Shown: one piece after another, positions 18,339 through 26,158 of the stretch
Layout of the letters: the number at the start of each line of letters is the position of its first letter
Numbering within the stretch: position 1 is the stretch's first letter
DNA from: CAUJGP01 sp964612425
Lineage (GTDB): Bacteria; Bdellovibrionota; Bdellovibrionia; Bdellovibrionales; Bdellovibrionaceae
NCBI GenBank assembly: GCA_964612425.1
Contig: CAZTDX010000002.1
Location: forward strand, 1 to 64,000
Reading direction: 5' to 3'
Length of the DNA stretch: 64,000 nucleotides
Made by a program: the position numbers and the translations under genes
Notes under the pieces: model-generated
What the model was told of the DNA's origin: nothing
Seen by the model: only the letters and a program-made list of their open reading frames with translations
Database searches by the model: none

Positions 18339-18389
18339 AAGAAAAATAAAAAACCCAACATAGGACTTGTTGGGTTTTTTATTTTTCTT
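18339..18389 (+). terminator. Rho-independent terminator after the subtilase gene
   Basis: A perfect 22-bp inverted repeat (18339-18360 and 18368-18389) with a 7-nt loop. The core CCCAACA/TGTTGGG is flanked by A-rich then T-rich arms, so it can stop transcription from both sides. It separates the subtilase gene from the convergent coiled-coil gene. Confidence 0.9.
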
Positions 18390-18390
18390 C

Positions 18391-18560
18391 AGGCAATCAT
18401 GCCTGCACGTTAGCAGGTTATCTTGTTTCGCGTTTCACGGTTCTAGGATCAGACTCTAGAATCGGTTTCAAGATCAGATTCTGGAGACTCCAGAGGCAGA
18501 CTCAGAATCTCTTGCTTCTGAGCTCAGGATCTCCTGAGCTCTTGAACTCCAGGAGTCAGA
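18391..18560. repeat. Hairpin-dense degenerate repeat tract
   Basis: Between two convergent genes lies a chain of short inverted repeats. They are AGGCA/TGCCT (18391-18404), CCTGC/GCAGG (18402-18417), TTCTAG/CTAGAA (18441-18461), TCTGGAG/CTCCAGA with a 1-nt centre (18480-18494) and GAGCTCAGGA/TCCTGAGCTC with a 2-nt centre (18520-18541). ATCAGA and related TCAGAYTC words recur at irregular intervals of roughly 25-45 bp. No coding frame spans it. It might act as terminator, RNA-processing site or repeat element. Confidence 0.5.
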
Positions 18561-18569
18561 TCTAAGATT

Positions 18570-19283
18570 CTACTTCTTAGCTAAATAATCTCTATTAGCT
18601 TTGAGATTTTTTATTCTTTGTTTTGATTCACTTAAACGTTGTTGAAGCACTTTATTAAATTTTTTGTATTTTTCATTTCGAGTTTTCAACGTATGAATCT
18701 CAGAAATTAATGTTCGTTCCTTTTTATAAGATAAATTTAAATCTTCCTTTGCCTTTTGAATGCGTTCGGACAACATTTTATTTTTAGCTTGAAGCTGTTC
18801 TTTTTCACGTTCTTTCCTTGCTAAGCTGGATTTCGCTTTTTGAGCAGCAGATTCAGATTTAATTTTTTGCTGATTCAATTGGGCTTTTTGCAAGTTTAGA
18901 GAGGCAATCACTTTCTCTGTTTTTTGACGATTCTTCACCGCCAACTTTTCATCCTGATTGGCTTGAGCTATGGCTGATTTTGCCTTTGCGATAATTGGAG
19001 CAGAATTTAATTTTTCTTCCTCCATCTCTTTTTGAGCATCAATGGATTCTTGTTTTGCAGCCTCTGACTTTGCAAGAGCCTCTTCAGACTCTAAAATAGG
19101 AATATCAGCTTCAATATCTGAAGCATTGGCTTTTTCAATAACTCCATTTGGAGTCAATAGAGTTGTTAATATAAAAACAATACTTATTAAAATTTCTTTT
19201 AATAGGCTTGAAATTAAAACCCTCGATGAGTTTTGATTGGTTTCAATGGTACTACCACTCTGTTTACTTTTTTGAACTAGCAC
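18570..19283 (-). CDS. Exported or anchored coiled-coil protein
   Basis: A 237-aa protein with one hydrophobic segment at about residues 28-47 (LLKEILISIVFILTTLLTP) and a possible signal cleavage near NAS. The rest, about 65-237, is continuous Lys/Glu/Gln-rich coiled coil. I do not recognise a family. It is likely a periplasmic or envelope-attached structural protein. GTG 19283 is supported by AAGGAGG 5-6 bp upstream. It converges on the subtilase gene, with the repeat tract between. Confidence 0.7.
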   Translation of the reverse strand: MLVQKSKQSGSTIETNQNSSRVLISSLLKEILISIVFILTTLLTPNGVIEKANASDIEADIPILESEEALAKSEAAKQESIDAQKEMEEEKLNSAPIIAKAKSAIAQANQDEKLAVKNRQKTEKVIASLNLQKAQLNQQKIKSESAAQKAKSSLARKEREKEQLQAKNKMLSERIQKAKEDLNLSYKKERTLISEIHTLKTRNEKYKKFNKVLQQRLSESKQRIKNLKANRDYLAKK

Positions 19284-19605
19284 AAATACCTCCTTCGCGC
19301 TATTGCTAAGTGGATTTGCCTCAGTATTCTTTGCATCTTCAAAATTAACTTGGGGCTCATCTCTTAGTTCTCTGACTCTAAAAAAAAATTAGAATCAATG
19401 TAAGACAGGTCGTAGTAGATTATTGGTGCAAGTGCAAGACTGCAAAAAACGTCTTTTGACGCCTGAATTGTCACACAAAAACTAAGGTATTAATATTAGT
19501 TATAAATTAAAATTATTTTTATAAAAAAATCATTATTGTAATTTTTGTAACGACAAAATTTGTTACTGACTATGATCTATAAACAAAAATATACGAAGTC
19601 CGTGA

Positions 19606-19621
19606 TGGCACGTACCTTGCT
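19606..19621 (+). promoter_or_regulatory. Consensus sigma-54 promoter
   Basis: TGGCACG-TACC-TTGCT matches the sigma-54 consensus TGGCACG-N4-TTGCW at every defined position, with GG at 19607-19608 and GC at 19619-19620. Predicted transcription start is about 19632. It points at a short terminator-ended unit and, beyond it, the amidase gene. Confidence 0.75.
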
Positions 19622-19631
19622 CTTAGATAAA

Positions 19632-19688
19632 AGTACCCCCCTTTGAAGCGGCCTGGTACCCCCCCCCATCCAGGTCGCTTTATTTTTT
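19632..19688 (+). ncRNA. Candidate C-rich small RNA or amidase leader attenuator
   Basis: From the predicted sigma-54 start, about 57 nt would be transcribed. They begin with AGTACCCCCC, form a strong terminator hairpin with a loop containing nine consecutive C, and end in a T run. Exposed C tracts suit pairing with Shine-Dalgarno G tracts, as in several known regulatory RNAs. The unit could be a free small RNA, or a leader whose terminator is read through into the amidase gene at 19756. Neither is proven. Confidence 0.45.
19646..19688 (+). terminator. Rho-independent terminator upstream of the amidase gene
   Basis: AAGCGGCCTGG (19646-19656) pairs with CCAGGTCGCTT (19670-19680) with one mismatch. 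The loop is C-rich and a T-rich run follows (19680-19688). The orientation serves plus-strand transcription only. Confidence 0.8.
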
Positions 19689-19755
19689 CTCTACTTAAGC
19701 TCTAAAAATAGAATCTGGCCTAGCTCTCAATAGAATTTCCATTCAATTTTAAACT

Positions 19756-20499
19756 ATGCACTCAAACAACATCACCTTATTTCAAACCAGTCAAAACCTG
19801 CGTTACTTTTTAGTCCGACTCCTTTTTATTATTAGCATACAACTCTCCTATGGATTTGGGTTTTGCTTTACTATCGTGATTGATCCAGGCCATGGTGGTG
19901 AAGATAAAGGCGCCACCCAAGGGTCTCTTTTTGAGTCACAAATTGCTTTAAAAGTCGCTTTAAAATTAGCGACACAGCTAGAAAAGGCTCCTAACACAAG
20001 AGTCATCTTAACACGAAGCGGGGATCAAAGTATTTCTTTAAAAAATCGCGTTTTAGCATCGGAGACTAATAAAGCAGATTTATTTATAAGTTTGCATGGC
20101 AACTCTTCACTCGACAAGAGGGCAAAAGGGGCTGAATTTTACATTGCCAACTCCATCCACGAGTTAGAACCTCAGGATCAAAAGCAAACCGTAAATACCA
20201 TTGTTAATGATTTAACACAAAAAGGTCGACTCTACCAAAGTCAGTACTTAGCAACAGAAACTTTTTCTATTTGGAAAGAGGAAAGTAAAAATTCCGGAAT
20301 GGTACGACCAAGGTCAATTAAACAAGCGCCCTTCTTTGTGATTAATAAAAATAACATCCCCTCGATGCTCGTTGAGTTTGGATTTATCACAAACCACCAA
20401 GAGTCACTCGAACTTGTGAAAGAAGAAAAACAAGATCAAATTGCAAATAATTTATTTGCTGCCGTTCAGGAGTACCGAAAGAGTCTTAAAGAAAACTAA
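19756..20499 (+). CDS. N-acetylmuramoyl-L-alanine amidase (Amidase_3)
   Basis: A 247-aa zinc amidase that cleaves between MurNAc and the peptide stem. An N-terminal signal peptide ends near residue 37. Zinc ligands and the catalytic Glu are visible: IDPGHGG, the Glu in SLFESQIAL, SLHGNSS, and the terminal MLVEFGFITN. There is no AMIN, SPOR or LysM domain, so it is the bare catalytic type. In a predatory lineage it could act on self or prey wall. No strong ribosome binding site is seen; the sigma-54/terminator unit upstream may control it. Confidence 0.92.
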   Translation: MHSNNITLFQTSQNLRYFLVRLLFIISIQLSYGFGFCFTIVIDPGHGGEDKGATQGSLFESQIALKVALKLATQLEKAPNTRVILTRSGDQSISLKNRVLASETNKADLFISLHGNSSLDKRAKGAEFYIANSIHELEPQDQKQTVNTIVNDLTQKGRLYQSQYLATETFSIWKEESKNSGMVRPRSIKQAPFFVINKNNIPSMLVEFGFITNHQESLELVKEEKQDQIANNLFAAVQEYRKSLKEN

Positions 20500-20536
20500 C
20501 TCCAACATCACCATCTAGAATTCACAGTCAATTGTT

Positions 20537-21493
20537 TCAAATAGATTTTACTGAGCGTAATATCTTAATGATATTATTTATTTCTTTTGAAAAATAAGAA
20601 GGAACAAGATGCCAAGTAGAACTTCCGCAATTATTCATCACAAAAGTATTAATACCTATTAAGAAGTCTTCTCCGTTGACTTTGGTGACTAAAGGACCTC
20701 CGGAATCTCCAAAGCACATTGATTTTTTTTCGGGAGAATAAGTTTGAATTCCCTTTGTATATTCATTCGGTTTTGTATAATGGCCAATCAAATAGGCCTT
20801 TGCTGTACGCAACTCCGAATTACTTTTACGAATCTCTATATTATTCGTGCCATAACCTAAATAGAAAAGTTCTTCTTTAAATTGATACGAACCTTCATAA
20901 AATCGAATCGGTTTGTATCCTTTAGGTAACTTAGAAATTTTAATTAAGGCAAAATCGTTGAACATTTTATTAAAATCCATTTTTTCCACCCATGGTATTC
21001 CAAAATAATTTAACAAAGCGACTCGCTGAGAAACTTCCTTAAAAAACAAATTTTGCGATTCTAGATTAATATTCAAATGACCATTCACAATTTTCTGATT
21101 AGGAGAATTTATCTTTCCAACGTATCCATGATTATCATTGAGAGCATAGAATATTTTTGAGTTTTCAATAAATTCGTACTTCGCTTTCCCACCAACTCCA
21201 AATTTAACAGCAACATTAACATTATTTGCATGAAAACAGTGTCCAGCTGTTAATACAATGTCTTGGGCAATAACGACTCCACTGCAATTAGACTCACTTT
21301 TAGACCAATTGTCAGAATAAACTTCAATTTTTACAGTATATTGATTAAAACTACTATCACCTTTAACAAGGTCACCATCTAAAACTGTCGGATAAAGATT
21401 TAAGTCTTCAATTTCCGTTCGCGGAAAAACGATATAATTGTCATTTGCATGGCTAATTCCAGCAACAAAAAGCATAAAAAATAAAATCTTCAT
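20537..21493 (-). CDS. Secreted trypsin-like serine protease (S1)
   Basis: A 318-aa chymotrypsin-fold protease. The triad is visible: His in VLTAGHCFHA, Asp in FNDFALIKIS, Ser in CFGDSGGPLVT. A signal peptide (MKILFFMLFVAGISHA) precedes a short propeptide. I start at ATG 21493, which opens the signal peptide and has GAGGG upstream; the frame from 21556 adds 21 unlikely residues. Four or more Cys suggest disulfides. It lies in an island of exported hydrolases and probably digests protein outside the inner membrane. Confidence 0.92.
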   Translation of the reverse strand: MKILFFMLFVAGISHANDNYIVFPRTEIEDLNLYPTVLDGDLVKGDSSFNQYTVKIEVYSDNWSKSESNCSGVVIAQDIVLTAGHCFHANNVNVAVKFGVGGKAKYEFIENSKIFYALNDNHGYVGKINSPNQKIVNGHLNINLESQNLFFKEVSQRVALLNYFGIPWVEKMDFNKMFNDFALIKISKLPKGYKPIRFYEGSYQFKEELFYLGYGTNNIEIRKSNSELRTAKAYLIGHYTKPNEYTKGIQTYSPEKKSMCFGDSGGPLVTKVNGEDFLIGINTFVMNNCGSSTWHLVPSYFSKEINNIIKILRSVKSI

Positions 21494-21785
21494 GTAACCC
21501 TCATTTTCAAATGAGTAAATGAAAAGTAAACCAGCTCTAATTCGACTAATATACAATTTTAAAGTAAATATTACATGTTTATCTCAGAGTTTTGTAAATT
21601 TTAGATTGAGGTTGCAATTTTGGTCACCATTCTTGCTCTAATTACATAACTTTTGCTTACTATCCTTTATCTATCTGTATTTGTTAATTAATTACTAACT
21701 TATATTTTTATTGAAAAATAGCAATTTAATGTGTATAGTTATAAACTTCTTTTATTTATTACTATTTGAATAAAGGGTTTGAAAA

Positions 21786-22958
21786 TTGAACTTAATTCAA
21801 CATATTATAATTGCATTCACTTTTCTTTTACCCATAAAATTTATTCAAGCCTCTGACTATATCGACTTCGAAACGGTGTTCAACACACCTGGGTTTAACG
21901 GACAAAGCACAACCACAATAGAAGATAAAATAGCTAAAATGATTCAGGATTCTGCACCTCACTCTCTCATTCGAGTATCCTTGTATACAGTAAGCAGAGA
22001 GCAAATTGTCAACGAGTTGGTTTACGCATCTCAACGTGGAGTGAATGTTAAAATTATTTTAGATGGTAAGAATAGAAAACTATCAATAAAAGAAAATAAT
22101 ATCATTCATTTTCTAAAAAAGAATCTCATTTGTAACGATATAACAAATGATTGTCTTACCATTTGTAAAGGCCCCCTAGGAATTGGCTACGGATGCCGTG
22201 GAATTGCAATTAATCATAATAAATTTTTTCTTTTTTCAAAACTTAATGATGGAAGTGAAAACATAGTAGCTTCTACTTCTGCTAATATGAACCCTGGTCA
22301 ATTAAAAATGTATAATGATTTACTTATTGTCAAAAATGATAAAAGTTTTTTTGACCGATTCATGAAGTATTGGTCGATGTTACAACAAGATGATTCAACA
22401 GTATTCGAAAATCCATTAGTGTTAAAATCTACAAATTCTAAGATCAAGGCTTATGTTTTTCCAAGGGTCATCACTGAAGATCCTGTCATAGCTCTTTTGA
22501 ATAGGATCAGTTGTCAGTTACCAAATAGCATTATTCGCCTTGCTCAATCAATATTTACAAGAAAAGCTGTTGCAGATAAGTTAAGTGCTCTAGAATCTCA
22601 AGGCTGCAAGGTTGAAGCAATTGTTCGTTCAGATTCTGGGCATGAATCTCCCAGCGAATATGTAAAATATATTTTAAAAAATTCTTTAACAATCTTACCC
22701 TTTAGAGGCCTGTTACCAGAAAAACAGACTGAAAATTCAATTCATTCAAAAATAATATTAATAAATGCTTCATTAGATGGTTCAATAAATAAAGTACCAT
22801 TAGTCTTGGCTGGTTCTCATAATTTAAACGCCTCTTCACTTTATTTTAATGATGAAATTTTAATTGAATTAAGTAACCAAGCTGTATTTGATAACTACAA
22901 CAATTTTTTTAATACGATTTTAAATGACGCAAAATCCGCAGGAATTAGTTTTTTATAA
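21786..22958 (+). CDS. Exported phospholipase D-like protein
   Basis: A 390-aa protein with a signal peptide (about 1-22) and two PLD-type half-domains. The HxK motifs are HNKFFLF (about residue 144) and HSKIILI (about 320), each followed by an Asn-Xaa-Asn/Ser box (SANMNPG, SHNLNASS). The Asp that normally follows at HxKx4D is Ser in the first and Asn in the second; both copies instead have a later DGS. Substrate could be phospholipid or nucleic acid. The start is TTG 21786, with AAAGGG upstream. No operon partner is evident. Confidence 0.85.
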   Translation: MNLIQHIIIAFTFLLPIKFIQASDYIDFETVFNTPGFNGQSTTTIEDKIAKMIQDSAPHSLIRVSLYTVSREQIVNELVYASQRGVNVKIILDGKNRKLSIKENNIIHFLKKNLICNDITNDCLTICKGPLGIGYGCRGIAINHNKFFLFSKLNDGSENIVASTSANMNPGQLKMYNDLLIVKNDKSFFDRFMKYWSMLQQDDSTVFENPLVLKSTNSKIKAYVFPRVITEDPVIALLNRISCQLPNSIIRLAQSIFTRKAVADKLSALESQGCKVEAIVRSDSGHESPSEYVKYILKNSLTILPFRGLLPEKQTENSIHSKIILINASLDGSINKVPLVLAGSHNLNASSLYFNDEILIELSNQAVFDNYNNFFNTILNDAKSAGISFL

Positions 22959-23058
22959 TTCATTTCTACTATTCTCTACGTCCATATTAAACTTTTAACA
23001 CCTGAAAAGTATTTCAACACTTTTTGTGCCTTAATAAGCGATAACTGAATTCTCAGAT

Positions 23059-23074
23059 TGGCACACTATTGGCA
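23059..23074 (+). promoter_or_regulatory. Sigma-54-like promoter upstream of the metallophosphoesterase
   Basis: TGGCAC-ACTAT-TGGCA keeps the GG-N10-GC spacing (GG 23060-23061, GC 23072-23073) with one mismatch in the TTGC box. Transcription would begin near 23085, 42 nt before the start codon. Confidence 0.5.
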
Positions 23075-23126
23075 TTAATAAAATTTGGATTATTTTATTA
23101 AATAAATATTATGTAAAGGGCTCTTT

Positions 23127-25715
23127 ATGAAAATGTCATTGTTTATGATTGCATTGTTATTTCAATTTCAAGCAATATTATTTACTTCGCTACCCGCTTT
23201 TTCAATAGATATTTCAAAAACTATCCCCCACAAGTCTTGGGAAATTAAAAATAAACGAGGTATTACAGTACTCCCTGATATGTTTTACTCTGATGCTGAA
23301 CAAAACTTTCAAATTATGCCTGTGACTTTGGGTAATAGCACAAGGCCTCAAATTGATCACATCATTTATCCAACCCTTGGTAACCCCAGCCTCTTTGTAC
23401 AATGTAGAGATAATAGTAAATGCACCAGCGCATCTAAAAATGATGAGTTTATGATTGTATTAAGACTTGAAAAAGAAATTTCGGATCGTGTTTTTGTTGA
23501 AGACACAAAAGCTAATATTCTTTTGATCGACCCTAAATATACAAAAGTAAATGTAAAGAATACGTCAAGTGAAAACATTCTCTTTGAACTCAACAATAGA
23601 CACTTATCAAACAGTAACCCCATCTCGATCCAACCCTCCTCGGTATTAAAATTAAAGGACTCCTACATTCCCAATGAGCTAAAGAAGCGAGATACATTAA
23701 TTTTTTACTTTAATCAAAAAGCACTCTCCTCTGTGTCAATGGGGCTATATGACATTTCAATGAAATCGACTCATCTGAATCCAAAGAAAAAAAAGCCAGT
23801 AGTAAAAAAGGAAACTCAGTATAATGCCCTTAAAATATTTCATGACGAACCTAATGAAAATTACCAAATTATCAATGTCACCGACACTCAAGTTTCACTT
23901 GGTACAGACTTAAATTTTGATTTAAAAACTAGAGACCGACTTCATGATTTTGTTAATAAAGTAAACGCACTCAGTGATGAAGCTATTGCAAAAAAAATTG
24001 ACCCAGCCGCCTTTATTACATTTAATGGTGATCTCCATAATGGTGGTTCTCCTATGGCGCTATCTCCAGAGCAAGTGGCATTTACTTATCAGAAAGAGGC
24101 CACAGAAATTTTTAAAATACTGATCGAATTAAAAACCCCCATTTTTTTAACACCTGGAAATCATGATGGTTATAGCTCAACGGGAGTAGCACCATCATTA
24201 ATTAATGGAGTTACCTCGGATGAGTCTAAAATCACAGGGATTGTAAAAGATCTCTTCGATAAAAATAAACTCAGTAACAAACAAATGCAAAGTTACTTAA
24301 CCTATTTATCAAAGATGGAAAGTACTCCAGGTGGGATTCATCGAGATATTTTTAATGGGATCTACGTTCGAGGTGATGGCCCCAGCAACGGACAGTCTAT
24401 CAAAGATTGGTACCTCGTCCCGGAAGATCAAAGAAATATTATGCTTTATGATGGTTTCAACCAATGGAGAAAAACCTACGGGCCACTCTACATGGCTTGG
24501 AGCTTTAATAATAATTATTTTGTTAACATCAATAGCTATGATTTACGTCAGCATCGTCGAACAGGATGGGGAATGTATACCGTAAATTATGGCGGTGGGA
24601 TTTCTCCCTTTCAAATGCTTTGGATAAAAAGTGAATTTAATAATGCCAAGACGAGACATCATAATAAAGATCTTATTCTTCTATCCCATCACGACCCAAG
24701 AGGAGGTCATCGCGGCAAAGATTTTCCTTATATGTATAAACTCGTTGATTATATGGGAATGTCCGACAGTTTATTTAACTTCGTCGATGGTGAAGGTATA
24801 AAACCCATCCTTTGCCAAAGAATTCCTGATAGCTTAAAAAGAAATCCCCTTTATTTAAATTGCCTGCACGACGGACTACAAGAGTGGATGCGTGCTGATG
24901 CAGAATTTGATTGTGACGAAAATTTTAAATTTAAGAATATGAAAAACTGGGAAAAAACCTGTAATATTGAGCTCTTTAAAAAGGATATCAGTGAAGGTGT
25001 TAAGCTTCACCCTCGATACTCTGGTTATGAACTCATTCACCATATTGCCGAAGCTAACCAACTAGAAACTATTTTACTAGGCCATACTCATTATCATAGT
25101 TTTGAGCAATACAATGCAGGTGAAGCTCTTGTAAATAACAACGTTCTTCTGGATAAAGACTCTTTAAAAAATCACTTTAGTGATGCTTTAAAAGGAGAAG
25201 CTGCTAATCCTATACGATTTATCGATAAAGATACAGTGATTGAAAATGACGGTGATGTCTCTAAGGCTGTAAAAGCTATGGAGTCTCAATTATCTAAGGA
25301 TAATGACTTTCTAGTACTCAATTTACGAAAAGCAGGACATACTTTTAAATCAGTACTTAAAGAGGACAAAAGACAAAATAGAAGTTTAGTAATTATGAGA
25401 ATGACTTGCGAGTCTGATTTATCCGACCAAAAAGTTAATGGCAAGCCGATGATGGGTTTTTCAGTCTTCGAGGTTGGTCCAAATAATAAAAATTATAAAA
25501 TGCAGATTAACAAAGTCACATATTATAGAAATGGCAATGCCCATTCGAACTTAGGCTTTGAAGAAACTGATACAAATATCGACCCAAGCAATCTTGGTTA
25601 TGAAAAACTCAAAGAGCTTATCATCGATCGAAATTCCACTGAAGAAGTAAGAGAGAAAAACAAGAAAAACTTTAGTGCAATTATAAATCCTGAAGTTATT
25701 GAACCCACAAACTAA
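23127..25715 (+). CDS. Large secreted calcineurin-like metallophosphoesterase
   Basis: An 862-aa exported protein. Signal peptide about 1-27; an N-terminal domain of unknown type to about 230; then a calcineurin-like phosphoesterase with metal motifs NVTDTQ (about 252), FNGDLHNGG (about 300), TPGNHDGYSS (about 344), LSHHDPRGGH and LLGHTHYHSF (about 651). The large spacing between motifs indicates insertions; the last 150 residues form an extra domain. Family members hydrolyse phosphomono- or diesters, nucleotides or phospholipids. ATG 23127 has AAAGGG upstream. A sigma-54-like promoter precedes it, and a giant foldback begins 6 bp after the stop. Confidence 0.88.
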   Translation: MKMSLFMIALLFQFQAILFTSLPAFSIDISKTIPHKSWEIKNKRGITVLPDMFYSDAEQNFQIMPVTLGNSTRPQIDHIIYPTLGNPSLFVQCRDNSKCTSASKNDEFMIVLRLEKEISDRVFVEDTKANILLIDPKYTKVNVKNTSSENILFELNNRHLSNSNPISIQPSSVLKLKDSYIPNELKKRDTLIFYFNQKALSSVSMGLYDISMKSTHLNPKKKKPVVKKETQYNALKIFHDEPNENYQIINVTDTQVSLGTDLNFDLKTRDRLHDFVNKVNALSDEAIAKKIDPAAFITFNGDLHNGGSPMALSPEQVAFTYQKEATEIFKILIELKTPIFLTPGNHDGYSSTGVAPSLINGVTSDESKITGIVKDLFDKNKLSNKQMQSYLTYLSKMESTPGGIHRDIFNGIYVRGDGPSNGQSIKDWYLVPEDQRNIMLYDGFNQWRKTYGPLYMAWSFNNNYFVNINSYDLRQHRRTGWGMYTVNYGGGISPFQMLWIKSEFNNAKTRHHNKDLILLSHHDPRGGHRGKDFPYMYKLVDYMGMSDSLFNFVDGEGIKPILCQRIPDSLKRNPLYLNCLHDGLQEWMRADAEFDCDENFKFKNMKNWEKTCNIELFKKDISEGVKLHPRYSGYELIHHIAEANQLETILLGHTHYHSFEQYNAGEALVNNNVLLDKDSLKNHFSDALKGEAANPIRFIDKDTVIENDGDVSKAVKAMESQLSKDNDFLVLNLRKAGHTFKSVLKEDKRQNRSLVIMRMTCESDLSDQKVNGKPMMGFSVFEVGPNNKNYKMQINKVTYYRNGNAHSNLGFEETDTNIDPSNLGYEKLKELIIDRNSTEEVREKNKKNFSAIINPEVIEPTN

Positions 25716-25720
25716 AACAC

Positions 25721-25903
25721 CGAGAAGGAGAACCCAACCGAATAGGAGGAGTCTAATCCACCGGAAAATTGAGTTCGGAGCGCAGCCATGAGAGCCACGG
25801 ACGTTTAAACAAATTCCCCTAGGAATTCTCTCATGGCGAGCACCGTTTGTTTGAAATTTAACGATGGATTAGGGTCCTCCCATTCGGTTGGGTCCTCTCC
25901 TCG
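25721..25903. repeat. 183-bp foldback element
   Basis: A long imperfect inverted repeat. Outer arms of about 43 bp (25721-25763 with 25862-25903) share ACCCAACCGAAT and GGAGGA cores. A second pair (25776-25794 with 25828-25845) shares GCCATGAGAG. The apex is AATTCC/GGAATT around CCTA (25812-25827). It begins 6 bp after the metallophosphoesterase stop and looks more GC-rich than its surroundings. No open frame fits. It could be a MITE-like repeat, a strong terminator or a structured RNA. Confidence 0.75.
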
Positions 25904-25946
25904 TGGGTGGACTTAAACCTTTCGATTCCAGCACTGATCTACGTCA

Positions 25947-25960
25947 TTTGCAAAATTTGC
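25947..25960. promoter_or_regulatory. TTTGCAAA-type motif upstream of prpD
   Basis: TTTGCAAAATTTGC contains the TTTGCAAA word described for RamB/PrpR binding in actinobacteria. It lies about 200 bp upstream of prpD. In AT-rich DNA this word can arise by chance, and the aceB-side palindrome is different, so I rate it low. Confidence 0.2.
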
Positions 25961-26112
25961 TTAATTCCTCAACTAAATCGGCATACTATTAACGCAATCA
26001 ATCAAGAAGCAGCGCTCAGTGATAATTTCTCCATTGCATTTCTCTCAAAGCAATTTAAAAACAAGTGTTGTACTTCATTATCCAATAGCAAAAACTAAAA
26101 CCCTTTCAAATC

Positions 26113-26140
26113 ATGAGACCTATTAAAATAGGGATCTCAT
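26113..26140. promoter_or_regulatory. Inverted repeat directly upstream of prpD
   Basis: ATGAGACCTATT and AATAGGGATCTCAT form a near-perfect inverted repeat ending 18 bp before the prpD start codon and just before its AAGGA site. It may be an operator or an RNA hairpin next to the ribosome binding site. Confidence 0.4.
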
Positions 26141-26158
26141 TAGAAATAAGGAATCCGT

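Larger units (their letters stand above)
19284..19755. other. Long intergenic region with sigma-54 unit
   Basis: This 472-bp gap separates the divergent coiled-coil and amidase genes. The left 300 bp is very AT-rich and shows no frame or hairpin that I trust. The right part holds a consensus sigma-54 promoter, two C runs and a terminator (entries below). Confidence 0.6.

Noticed and set aside
21625..21650. Possible sigma-54 site upstream of the S1 protease or PLD gene
   Set aside because: The GG and GC elements are spaced one base too far apart on both strands, which sigma-54 does not tolerate well.
25907..26098. 63-aa frame upstream of prpD
   Set aside because: Odd composition, starts at the edge of the foldback element with no ribosome binding site, and contains likely prpD regulatory sequence.
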